Shown: positions 1 to 6,067, counted from the stretch's first letter. The stretch: 6,067 bases of DNA from a bacterium (GCA_030635025.1 DAOVZQ010000171.1:1-6067), one strand, 5' to 3'. Numbers and translations are program-made. The notes: generated by a model from the sequence alone, not told the origin.

Positions 1-291
1 AAGGGGCTCAAGGACAGGCTCAAAGGGGCTCTGGGCTCCGAGCCGACCGCCGCGGATTATGCCCGAGATTTCAATACCTGGCTCGTCGATGGCGAAGCCG
101 GTTGGCTGGCCGGATACGAACTGCCCAACGTCGTGGTCTTCGACTATTACGACATCCTGACCGCGGGACAGGGCAACTGGTCGGCCTATCCGACCGGTGG
201 CGGCCGGGACAGCCATCCCAGCGACAAGGGCAACGCGAAGGCCGCGTCGGCTTTCGTGACCTTCCTCGACACCGCCGTGGCGGGACTGTAA
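1..291 (+). CDS. SGNH/GDSL-like hydrolase, C-terminal fragment
   Basis: This frame is open from the left edge to a TAA at 289-291, giving 96 residues of a protein whose 5' end lies outside the window. Visible residues 41-54 (LPNVVVFDYYDILT) resemble the strand and helix before the last catalytic block of SGNH hydrolases. Residues 70-78 (DSHPSDKGN) look like block V, where the Asp (D70) and His (H72) would complete a Ser-Asp-His triad. The usual spacing is DxxH and here it is DxH, so the assignment is by overall pattern, not an exact match. The catalytic Ser block is off the window. Family members remove or transfer acyl groups on carbohydrates and lipids; next to a polysaccharide polymerase and glycosyltransferases, trimming or adding acetyl groups on the glycan is a reasonable inference. 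The next gene starts 34 bp downstream on the same strand, which fits one operon. Confidence 0.66.
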   Translation, partial: KGLKDRLKGALGSEPTAADYARDFNTWLVDGEAGWLAGYELPNVVVFDYYDILTAGQGNWSAYPTGGGRDSHPSDKGNAKAASAFVTFLDTAVAGL

Positions 292-325
292 CGGGACCGG
301 ATCCGACAAGGATGTTGACGTCTGC

Positions 326-1702
326 ATGATGCAAGGCTCTACATATGGCAAAGTGCGTCTCCCACACCATTGGGAGGCGCCGCTGTTCGTCATGGCGACG
401 TTTCTGGTCTTTGTGGTAGCCCGTTACATGCAGTGGGGTGCGCGGCGAGACATCTTCAAGACCCTCAGAGTCGAGTTCGTGCTGGGGCTGGTCGTGCTCG
501 TGGGTTGCGCCTTCATCGTGTCGGCTCATCCGTTGAAGTTCGCCAAGCTCCCACCCGCCAAGAACGTATTGGTAGGCATTGCGCTTCTCTTTGCCGCGAT
601 GCTCGTGGAGATCCCATTTGCGGCGAACCAGGATCTGGCCGGTACGATCTTCGTCGATCGGGTCATCAAATTCGCTATGCTCACGTTCTTCATGGTGGTG
701 TTGATCAGATCGCCCCGAGCCATGAGACTGTTTCTGGCCGCGTTTCTCTTTGCGTGTTTCTACGTAACGCAGGAAGCGGCCCGAGGAGCGCTCAGCGGCG
801 GCCTCATATGGGAAAACCAGGGTGTGATGCGCCTGCACGGCGCGGTGCCGATTTATGCCCATCCCAACAGTTTGGGTGGCGTCGCGATCGGCATCATCCC
901 GTTCGTGGTTTTCCTGTTCCCGGTGATCAGGGGTTGGTCGTATAAGTTGATGCTCGTGCCGCCCCTGCTGACGGCGGGTATCTGCATGCTCTACTCGGGA
1001 TCTCGCACCACATACGTGGGCTTCTTCAGCTTCATGCTCTATTGGTGGATAACCTCGGCGAACAAGCTGCGGTGGCTGTTGATCGCCGCGGCCGTATCGG
1101 TCGCGGCACTGCCGATCATTCCCGATCAGTACGTGGATCGTTTCAAGAGTATCGGCGGCGAGGAGGCTGAAGGTCATTCCAAGGAGATGAGGATCGTCAT
1201 CCTGGAGGACGCCTGGCAGATCCTGCTCGACAATCCGGCGGGCGTGGGCGTGGCCTCGTTCCCGGCGGTGCGCATGAAACAGTTCGGACGCAAACAGGAT
1301 ACCCACAACCTCTACCTGGAAGTGGCCACCAACCTGGGACTGCAGGGGCTGGCGGTCTTCGTCTTCCTGATCTTCGCCATGCTTCGAGCCCTGCATTATG
1401 CGGAACGGCGTTTTGTTCGTCTTTCCAAGCTGCTCGGCAAGACGGCTCGGGGCGTTGCGGATGCTCCACGGGGATTTCGCAAAGGGCTGGAGTCCATAAA
1501 CAACGACCTGCGCTTCATGCGAGCGGTCGTATTGGCAACGGCCGGCTTTCTGTATATTAGACTTGTGCTGGGCCTCTTTGGAATGGACCTTTACGAGGTG
1601 TACTGGTGGTTCATTGCCGGCATCGCCTTTTCATCCCTGTGGATCTCACACCAGATGGAACGACTGATCGTGAATTTGTCGTCTCAGTTGGACGGTACGT
1701 AA
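326..1702 (+). CDS. O-antigen ligase / Wzy-type polymerase family membrane protein
   Basis: This is a polytopic inner-membrane protein of 458 residues. Hydrophobic segments lie near residues 20-37, 49-66, 80-98, 112-127, 132-148, 183-201, 207-223, 228-244, 248-265, 337-353, 398-417 and 423-441, the topology expected of the Wzy/WaaL family. Family-like motifs are AHPNSLGG (178-185), SGSRTTYVG (224-232), and a large probable periplasmic loop (266-335) ending in DTHNLYLE (325-332) then LGLQGL (337-342). That loop's His is the conserved family position, and Arg227 sits in the SGSR motif. Members polymerise undecaprenyl-linked repeat units or ligate glycans to lipid A-core or protein acceptors; sequence alone does not separate these roles. 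ATG 326 and ATG 329 are adjacent; AAGGA at 308-312 is a plausible ribosome-binding site at slightly long spacing. A charged stretch at 355-397 between late membrane segments is long and Arg/Lys-rich. Wzy or WaaL symbols are withheld because the role is unresolved. Confidence 0.86.
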   Translation: MMQGSTYGKVRLPHHWEAPLFVMATFLVFVVARYMQWGARRDIFKTLRVEFVLGLVVLVGCAFIVSAHPLKFAKLPPAKNVLVGIALLFAAMLVEIPFAANQDLAGTIFVDRVIKFAMLTFFMVVLIRSPRAMRLFLAAFLFACFYVTQEAARGALSGGLIWENQGVMRLHGAVPIYAHPNSLGGVAIGIIPFVVFLFPVIRGWSYKLMLVPPLLTAGICMLYSGSRTTYVGFFSFMLYWWITSANKLRWLLIAAAVSVAALPIIPDQYVDRFKSIGGEEAEGHSKEMRIVILEDAWQILLDNPAGVGVASFPAVRMKQFGRKQDTHNLYLEVATNLGLQGLAVFVFLIFAMLRALHYAERRFVRLSKLLGKTARGVADAPRGFRKGLESINNDLRFMRAVVLATAGFLYIRLVLGLFGMDLYEVYWWFIAGIAFSSLWISHQMERLIVNLSSQLDGT

Positions 1703-1807
1703 TTATCTGGATGAACTGGCTACGACGGCATGCAATATGCTACTGTGTGCATCGCGGTCGGACTTGAGTCCTGGGCCGTGATTCTTAACGTCAAGGGAGA
1801 CAGGGAG
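1703..1807 (+). other. 105-bp gap before the secreted-protein gene
   Basis: This is the longest non-coding stretch between genes in the window. I see no GC-rich hairpin followed by a T run and no good sigma-70 -35/-10 pair. It holds an interrupted inverted repeat, GGACT-TG-AGTCC, at 1760-1771, and GCATGC at 1728-1733. The frame of the downstream gene is open across part of the gap from ATG 1730, but that extension would place 26 extra residues before a clear signal peptide and has no good ribosome-binding site, so I treat it as untranslated. A promoter for the secreted protein could lie here, but I cannot point to one. Confidence 0.5.
1793..1798 (+). promoter_or_regulatory. Ribosome-binding site deciding the start at 1808
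   Basis: AAGGGA lies 9 bases upstream of ATG 1808, a normal Shine-Dalgarno distance. Neither the upstream ATG at 1730 nor the internal ATGs at 1838 and 1844 has an equally good site, so this element favours 1808. A start at 1838 or 1844 would still leave a short functional-looking signal peptide and cannot be excluded. Confidence 0.65.
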
Positions 1808-2944
1808 ATGACCCTGCGGTTGTTGTTCGGAAAAACGATGAGAATGCATGCATTCTTGGTCCTGGTTCTTGCATTGGCGACCTTTGCCGTTGCACAGCCG
1901 ACCATACAGACCGTCGAAGGCGAGTTCATCGACGGTGATACCCTCTTTATCAACGGCACGTCTTTTGGTACCGCCCCGCAAGTGATCAGTTGGGACGATT
2001 TCGAAACCGGGGGCAACGGCAACACCCTGAGCGATCCCGAAATCGGTCCGACTTGGTCCTTCCAGCATCCCAGCAGCAACACGCCTTATCCGTCCTACAG
2101 CACCATGCAGGCCTATTCCGGTGGACTGAGCGCCAAGGTGGCCTGGAGGGAGCCGGGTTGGAGCGGCTATTCGATCAATGCTTTCGGCTGGGCATCCGAG
2201 GGTCCCTACAACACGATGTATCTCACGTACATGCGATACCATGATCCCAGCGAAAACGACGCACCGTCCAACATGAATCACAAGCAGCTCTACACTTTCG
2301 GGCCGGCCAATTCCAACAACGGCAGCGAACAGCAGCAGTTCATGCCCTTTATGATTCCCGCCGGACAGAATTCATTCGCCACCATGCTCCAGGCTACACC
2401 GGCGGATATCTTCTACTGGTACGATGCCCCCCGTTATTACAACTCCAACTACAGTTGGGGACGCTGGGAGTTCTGGCTGGACTACGAGGATACCGCCGCT
2501 CAGAACGACGGTCATATCATTACCTGGTACAACCTGCAGGAGAAGCGCAACGAAACCGGGATCAACCTCTGCGACGTGGAGGGCGGCCAGTTTGTCGAGG
2601 ATCTGCGCATCGGCCACATGTTCCAGGGTTTCGAGAATCTGACCCATGTCCGTTCCTTCTTTGATGACGTCTATATCGCCACGACACGGGCCAGGGTGGA
2701 ACTGGGCAACGCATCGACCTACGCGGCCTGTACCCGTCGCGAAATCCAGGTCGCAGCGGAGTGGGGCTCCACGCGTATCGAAGTGCCCTTGAGAACAGTG
2801 CAGTTCACATCCGGCGAACAGGTCTACCTGTACATCATCGACGAAGACGGGACTATTTCCTCCGGATACGCCATCGAGCTGGGTGAATTCGGGGATCCCG
2901 ACCCCGGCCCACCCGGAGAACCGGGTCAACCTTCTCACAGCTAA
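1808..2944 (+). CDS. Secreted jelly-roll (lectin/polysaccharide-lyase-like) protein
   Basis: The protein has 378 residues from ATG 1808. Residues 1-29 form a signal peptide: basic n-region, hydrophobic core AFLVLVLALATF (15-26), and a signal peptidase I site after AVA (27-29), so export is predicted. Residues 31-60 (GDTLFINGTSFGTAPQ in the middle) resemble an IPT/TIG-type beta segment, followed by WDDFE (62-66). Residues 70-290 are rich in Trp, Tyr and Asn with alternating beta patterns, including NHKQLYTF (157-164) and WEFWLDYED (220-228), and end in FFDDVYIATT (284-293). This pattern resembles concanavalin-A-like jelly rolls of carbohydrate-binding proteins and polysaccharide lyases. Residues 294-358 form a second beta-rich module; 360-378 is a Gly/Pro/acidic tail with GPP-GEP-GQP triplets. 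Two cysteines (255, 308) could pair after export. I cannot identify catalytic residues, so binding, cleavage or structural roles all remain open. It lies between the polymerase and the glycosyltransferases, which suggests it acts on their glycan product. Confidence 0.68.
   Translation: MTLRLLFGKTMRMHAFLVLVLALATFAVAQPTIQTVEGEFIDGDTLFINGTSFGTAPQVISWDDFETGGNGNTLSDPEIGPTWSFQHPSSNTPYPSYSTMQAYSGGLSAKVAWREPGWSGYSINAFGWASEGPYNTMYLTYMRYHDPSENDAPSNMNHKQLYTFGPANSNNGSEQQQFMPFMIPAGQNSFATMLQATPADIFYWYDAPRYYNSNYSWGRWEFWLDYEDTAAQNDGHIITWYNLQEKRNETGINLCDVEGGQFVEDLRIGHMFQGFENLTHVRSFFDDVYIATTRARVELGNASTYAACTRREIQVAAEWGSTRIEVPLRTVQFTSGEQVYLYIIDEDGTISSGYAIELGEFGDPDPGPPGEPGQPSHS
1841..1856. repeat. Perfect 16-bp palindrome
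   Basis: AGAATGCATGCATTCT equals its own reverse complement. It lies in the signal-peptide coding region and covers the internal ATG at 1844, starting just after the ATG at 1838. By base-composition-free chance about 0.09 perfect 16-bp palindromes are expected in a window this size. It might be a protein-binding site or a weak mRNA hairpin (six-base stem, CATG loop), or chance. Confidence 0.5.
2911..2926 (+). repeat. GC-rich 6-bp hairpin before a coupled start
   Basis: ACCCGG and CCGGGT pair perfectly around an AGAA tetraloop. The element lies in the Gly/Pro tail codons of the secreted-protein gene, 16 bases upstream of the Shine-Dalgarno of the next gene. No T run follows, so it is not a rho-independent terminator. 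It could influence translation of the junction, or simply reflect Gly/Pro codons. Confidence 0.45.
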
Positions 2945-2950
2945 GGAAGG
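2943..2950 (+). promoter_or_regulatory. Shine-Dalgarno overlapping the upstream stop codon
   Basis: AAGGAAGG begins inside the TAA (2942-2944) of the secreted-protein gene and sits 10 bases before ATG 2961. It decides the glycosyltransferase start: the frame is open back to a GTG at 2883, but that start would overlap the upstream gene by 62 bases and lacks a comparable site. The arrangement predicts that ribosomes finishing the upstream gene re-initiate here (translational coupling). Confidence 0.75.
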
Positions 2951-2960
2951 GCCCGCCGGT

Positions 2961-3986
2961 ATGCCCTGGCCGGAACGCACGCTCTGGATCACCTGGCATG
3001 AACACCGCAGAACCCGCAGTCTCGTCGAAGCCCTGGGGGGAATGCACGTTCGTGTATTCGATGATCATCGTCCCCTACAGAGAAATCTGATCGGTCCTGT
3101 CTGGACGCTGGGCGTTTTGCTGCGAGAGAGGCCGGGCTTGGTCTTTCTGCATTTTTCCTACCTGCTGATGCTCGTCTGTGTTCTCTACAAGCTTGTCGTG
3201 CGTCATCGACGCGTGACGCTGATCTGTGACTGCCACAACAAGGCCCTCAAGAAGGAGGCCGACGGCGTTCGCGCCCGACCCTTGGCGGCGTTCAAACGGT
3301 TCCTGCTCGGGCATGCGGATTTGTTGGTGGTAACCAACGAGACGCTGTTGTCATATGCCGCGCGGTTGAACGACTCGGTCGCCGTGCTTCGCGATCCGCT
3401 TACGGATTGGCAGGGAGAGGACGAGGCGTGCCGCGCAGAATCGGCTCGATCGGGGGAGGGCCCCTACGTCTTTTTCGTATGCAGTTTCGACACCGACGAG
3501 CCTGTCGACCTGATGTTCCAGGCCGCGCGTGGGATCGTCGACTCGCTGGATCTCGACGTGGTGATCAGCGGTAATCCCAACCGGACCAGAGTGCCGCATG
3601 AGGTGAGGGAGAACCCGCGCATCCGTCTGCCGGGCTTCATGCCCTTCGTCGAATACCGGCGTGTGCTGAGCCGGGCCGAGGTGGTCGTCGTGCTGACCGA
3701 GGACACCGACTGTCTTGTCTGTGGCGCGTACGAATCCGTCGGCGCCTCGCGTGGAACCGTCCTTTCGGATACCGACACGCTTCGTGAATGTTTCGGGACC
3801 TGCGCCGTCTATACGGAGCATCGGACCGACAGCCTGATCGCGGCGGTTGCGGCGGCTCGTCTCATGACACACGACGAGTCCGGTTTGTCGGCCGGCAAGG
3901 ACAGGTTCGAGACGGTATTCGCCAATGAGCTGACGCAATTCGAATTGCAGGTGCGAGCACTCTTGTCCGGCGGATCGTCCGGATGA
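2961..3986 (+). CDS. Divergent GT-B glycosyltransferase
   Basis: This is a probable cytoplasmic glycosyltransferase of 341 residues with a two-domain GT-B layout. The N-terminal domain opens with LWITWHEHRRTRSLVEALG (8-26), the acceptor-side strand and helix, then a hydrophobic stretch (59-80) that may be a buried or membrane-touching helix, and TLICDCHNK (86-94). VVTNET (123-128) precedes the domain linker. The C-terminal domain starts at about 169 (YVFFVCSF), with VVISGNPN (200-207), RIRLPGFMPFVEYRRVLSRAEVV in outline (220-242), and a donor-site region around AYESVGASRGTVLSD (256-270). In that region Glu258 fits the second Glu of the EX7E signature, while the first position is Asp250, giving D-X7-E. 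The family transfers a nucleotide-activated sugar to a growing lipid-linked glycan; donor and acceptor are not readable from sequence. Length is slightly short of many GT4 enzymes but no domain seems missing. It is coupled to both neighbours and likely works on the same repeat unit as the following enzyme. Confidence 0.82.
   Translation: MPWPERTLWITWHEHRRTRSLVEALGGMHVRVFDDHRPLQRNLIGPVWTLGVLLRERPGLVFLHFSYLLMLVCVLYKLVVRHRRVTLICDCHNKALKKEADGVRARPLAAFKRFLLGHADLLVVTNETLLSYAARLNDSVAVLRDPLTDWQGEDEACRAESARSGEGPYVFFVCSFDTDEPVDLMFQAARGIVDSLDLDVVISGNPNRTRVPHEVRENPRIRLPGFMPFVEYRRVLSRAEVVVVLTEDTDCLVCGAYESVGASRGTVLSDTDTLRECFGTCAVYTEHRTDSLIAAVAAARLMTHDESGLSAGKDRFETVFANELTQFELQVRALLSGGSSG
3935..3948. repeat. 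Perfect 14-bp palindrome
   Basis: GCAATTCGAATTGC is self-complementary and lies in the last codons of the first glycosyltransferase, 34 bases before the start of the second. About 0.4 such 14-bp palindromes are expected by chance in this length, so it is recorded as a weak signal only. Confidence 0.35.
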
Positions 3987-5098
3987 GGCGCCCGGTTGAA
4001 ACACGGGTGATCATGTTGGCGCCCGGAGAACTCTTCGGAGGCGTCGAGACGCAATTGCTCGGACTGTGCAAGCGCCTGCACGGGCTCTGTGACCATCCGC
4101 CCGTTCTTGCCCTGTTCCACGACCGTGAATTGGCGGCGCGCGCTCGCGAGGCCGGTATTCGAACCGAAATATTGCCGTCACGTCATCGCTACGATTCCGG
4201 TGCCGCACGCAATCTGATCGATCTGGTCTCGAGTACAGGCAGCACCGTTCTGCACGTACACGGCTATCGCGCCATGATCACGGCCGCCGTGGCCGGTAGC
4301 GGTCTGGGCGTGCCGGTCGTCAAGACCGAGCACGGCCTTCCCGAGCCGGGCGGCGGCATGGTGCATCGTTTGAAGACTCGCTTGAACCGACGGCTCGACG
4401 CCTGGGCCACACGCCGGGCCGGCGCCGCCGTCTGTTATGTCACCTCTGATATCATGTCGCGCTTCAGCCGCCCTCATCGGGGGCTTGCACGCCAGGTCGT
4501 GAACAACGGCATCGACCCGTTGGATCGCTCGACGACCTCACGTCCCGCCGAACTGTCGCCCGAGTGCTTCAACGTGGGGATCGTGGGGCGGATCTCCGCG
4601 ATCAAGGGTATCGGTTATGCCTTGCAAGCCCTGTCGAGTGACGACGTGCCCGATCGGGTCCGGCTTCACGTGATCGGGACCGGCCCCATGGCGGCGGAAT
4701 TGGAACGGGACGCCGTAGCCATGGGAATCGATGACCGTGTCCGTTTCCATGGCTTCCGCCGCGACGTCTACGACTGGTTGGCTCATCTCGATGCCTTGGT
4801 GATGCCCTCACTTCACGAGGGTCTGCCCTACACGCTTCTGGAGGCCATGTCGTTCGGCACTCCGGTCATCGCTTCGCGAGTCGGGGGGTTGGCGGAGGTG
4901 TTACGCGACGAGGAGACGGGTTTGCTGGTCGATGTGGGCGACGTGCGGGGCATCGTTCAGTCCGTGGCGCGTCTGTCGGCGGATCCGGACCTCGTGTCCC
5001 GGCTCGGTCGTGCCTCGGCCGCCGAACAACGCGAGGGATATACCCTGCAGAGCATGACCGACGCCTATCTGGACGTCTACGCCTCCCGTCTTGTCTGA
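3983..5098 (+). CDS. GT4-family glycosyltransferase
   Basis: This is a cytoplasmic, retaining-type GT4 (GT-B fold) enzyme of 371 residues. VIMLAPGELFGGVETQLLGL (9-28) is the first strand with the GGVE acceptor loop. HVHGYRAM (91-98) and KTEHGLPEPGGG (114-125) complete the N-terminal domain, and VVNNGID (172-178) is the interdomain link. The C-terminal domain has NVGIVGRISAIKGI (197-210), where Arg203 and Lys208 are the usual donor-phosphate contacts, then HVIGTGP (229-235) and VRFHGF (253-258). EGLPYTLLE (279-287) is an intact EX7E donor motif with Glu279 and Glu287, followed by GTPVIAS and GGLAEV. Length and domain order are typical. The start ATG overlaps the preceding stop as ATGA, so translation is probably coupled; a later ATG at 4013 would cut the first beta strand. 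The sugar is unknown, but the role in building a surface polysaccharide repeat unit follows from the neighbours. Confidence 0.93.
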   Translation: MRRPVETRVIMLAPGELFGGVETQLLGLCKRLHGLCDHPPVLALFHDRELAARAREAGIRTEILPSRHRYDSGAARNLIDLVSSTGSTVLHVHGYRAMITAAVAGSGLGVPVVKTEHGLPEPGGGMVHRLKTRLNRRLDAWATRRAGAAVCYVTSDIMSRFSRPHRGLARQVVNNGIDPLDRSTTSRPAELSPECFNVGIVGRISAIKGIGYALQALSSDDVPDRVRLHVIGTGPMAAELERDAVAMGIDDRVRFHGFRRDVYDWLAHLDALVMPSLHEGLPYTLLEAMSFGTPVIASRVGGLAEVLRDEETGLLVDVGDVRGIVQSVARLSADPDLVSRLGRASAAEQREGYTLQSMTDAYLDVYASRLV

Positions 5099-5108
5099 TC
5101 CACGCTCG

Positions 5109-6062
5109 TCAACGCCACAGTTTGGCCAGTGATCCGCAGGGGCCCGTCAGCAGCGCCCGTACGCGGTCGGCTCGATAGCGGAATACCGGGTGTTTGAGCT
5201 CGTGGTAGGCGTGATCAATCCAAGAAGCCAGGGCGGCCGTGGCCAGGTCGTCGGCCGTGTGGTTCAGTTCCGCAAGGGTTTCCCTCACGGACAGGGTTCG
5301 CGGCATCCGGTCAAGATCGCCGTCAACGAGCACGGCGAGTGAAACCGACCGCTGCATCCCTTCCCTCTGCCAGAGCCAGGAAAATATGAAATCCGCATAC
5401 GCGGCCAAGGGTGTGGCGGATACTTCGGCCTCGTCCCAGTCGATCAGTCCGGAGACTCGTGTTCCTTCGAGGAATATGTTGCTCAGGGTCATGTCGCCCT
5501 TGCGCAGCCGGAGGGGGCGGCCCTGCGAGGCCGTGGTCAAACGGTCACCGGCGGTGGACATGACACCGGTCAGTTCGGGGGCGTGGGCTTGCAGTAGGTT
5601 GATCAGACAAGTCACCTTGCCGGTCGTATCGAGTGCCGGTGTAGGGAGATCGAGTTCGGCGACATCCAGGTCCAGCATACGGGCGAACAGGGCCGGCAGG
5701 TTTGTATCGAATATGCGGGGCTGATTGTCCCGGTGTGTCGACCAGGGACGGCCTCGGCAGAGGGTCTCCAGGAACAGAGGAACACCCTCGAACTCCAGGC
5801 GCGACAGGTCACCGGGCAGCAGGCTCGCCAGTAAGTCGTCGTCGGCCAGCCGGCCCGACAATTTCCCCAGAATCCGGTGAGCGTTTTCCATCCCGGACAG
5901 GCATTCCGGATTGAGCGGGATCTTCACAATCCATTCAGGACGCTCGTTGCGAGACAGTATCGATATGAACTTGCCTTTGCGGTTCACCGTCGGCGGGGAG
6001 GCCTGCCATTCGCTGCCCTGCAGTCCCAGGTGTTCGCGTGCGGCAAGCAACGCTTCGGTCAA
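5109..6062 (-). CDS. APH-fold small-molecule kinase, 5' end at window edge
   Basis: This is a phosphotransferase of the aminoglycoside/choline kinase superfamily; 317 residues are visible. The N-lobe has a glycine-type loop around NRKGKF (27-32), the ATP-binding Lys in WIVKIP (Lys47), and a likely partner Glu59. The C-lobe has the Brenner-type motif RKGDMTLSN (187-195), with catalytic Asp190 and metal-ligand Asn195, and LIDWDEAE (206-213) with metal-ligand Asp208. Family proteins normally carry His before the GD (HGD); here it is Lys188. The counted first codon is TTG at 6060-6062, but the frame remains open to the right edge with a Trp codon before it, so the true start may lie outside. The substrate is not readable: an antibiotic, choline-like compound or sugar are all possible, and the glycan cluster context mildly favours a sugar or precursor. 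It is convergent with the glycosyltransferase gene, with only 10 bp between the two stop codons and no visible terminator, so it is transcribed independently of the plus-strand operon. Confidence 0.8.
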   Translation of the reverse strand: MTEALLAAREHLGLQGSEWQASPPTVNRKGKFISILSRNERPEWIVKIPLNPECLSGMENAHRILGKLSGRLADDDLLASLLPGDLSRLEFEGVPLFLETLCRGRPWSTHRDNQPRIFDTNLPALFARMLDLDVAELDLPTPALDTTGKVTCLINLLQAHAPELTGVMSTAGDRLTTASQGRPLRLRKGDMTLSNIFLEGTRVSGLIDWDEAEVSATPLAAYADFIFSWLWQREGMQRSVSLAVLVDGDLDRMPRTLSVRETLAELNHTADDLATAALASWIDHAYHELKHPVFRYRADRVRALLTGPCGSLAKLWR

Positions 6063-6067
6063 CCAGG

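Noticed and set aside
315..343. TTGACG with a weak TATAAT-like hexamer as a promoter
   Set aside because: The -10 match is only three of six and would place the transcript start inside the O-antigen ligase-like gene.
71..1396. A 441-codon open frame on the minus strand opposite the SGNH fragment and the O-antigen ligase-like gene
   Set aside because: Its translation is rich in His, Arg, Gln and Glu with no recognisable domain, and it mirrors a clear membrane-protein gene. It is the usual antisense shadow of GC-rich coding sequence.
1760..1771. GGACT-TG-AGTCC inverted repeat as a terminator or operator
   Set aside because: The arms are only five bases with a two-base centre and no T run follows. 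It is noted in the gap but not called as a regulatory site.
1730..1807. N-terminal extension of the secreted protein from ATG 1730
   Set aside because: There is no good Shine-Dalgarno before 1730, and the extension would bury a clear signal peptide behind 26 residues. ATG 1808 has AAGGGA at normal spacing.
2883..2960. GTG start giving the first glycosyltransferase 26 more residues
   Set aside because: It would overlap the upstream gene by 62 bases; ATG 2961 has a strong Shine-Dalgarno, and the fold begins just after it at LWITW.
2372..2992. A 206-codon minus-strand frame opposite the secreted-protein gene
   Set aside because: It has no domain or motif, and the opposite strand has a well-supported signal peptide and beta-rich protein.
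5239..5724. A 161-codon plus-strand frame opposite the kinase gene
   Set aside because: It is Ser/Arg-rich without motifs, and the minus strand carries intact kinase motifs over the same bases.

Overview
The window shows a piece of a bacterial cell-surface or exopolysaccharide gene cluster. It has GC-rich coding sequence, tight gene spacing, a cleavable signal peptide on one product and a polytopic O-antigen ligase/Wzy-like membrane protein. Together these suggest a Gram-negative or other diderm bacterium. Nothing here (no rRNA, no lineage-specific marker) lets me name a phylum; an environmental or uncultured lineage is only a guess.

Layout: bases 1-291 (+) hold the 3' end of a probable SGNH/GDSL-type hydrolase or acyl-transfer protein. 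After 34 bp comes an O-antigen ligase/polymerase family membrane protein (326-1702, +). A 105-bp gap follows, then a secreted protein of 378 residues (1808-2944, +). It has a signal peptide, an IPT-like or beta-rich N-terminus, a probable concanavalin-A-like jelly roll, and a Gly/Pro-rich tail with collagen-like triplets. Its stop codon overlaps the Shine-Dalgarno sequence of a divergent GT-B glycosyltransferase (2961-3986, +). That gene overlaps by ATGA a classical GT4 glycosyltransferase (3983-5098, +). On the opposite strand, converging to within 10 bp, lies an aminoglycoside-phosphotransferase-fold kinase (5109-6062, -) that runs off the right edge.

Inferred working model: the two cytoplasmic glycosyltransferases add sugars to a lipid-linked repeat unit, and the membrane protein polymerises or ligates the exported glycan. 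The secreted jelly-roll protein binds or cleaves the product outside the cytoplasmic membrane. The SGNH protein may edit acyl groups, and the kinase may phosphorylate a sugar or small-molecule precursor. The plus-strand genes look like one operon; whether the kinase belongs to the same pathway is suggested only by proximity.

No tRNA, rRNA, CRISPR array, insertion sequence or convincing rho-independent terminator was seen. No stretch over 300 bases lacks a gene. The least ordinary signals are the secreted lectin/lyase-like protein inside a glycosyltransferase operon, the Lys in place of the usual His in the kinase's HGD motif, the D-X7-E variant in the first glycosyltransferase, and a perfect 16-bp palindrome in the signal-peptide coding region.
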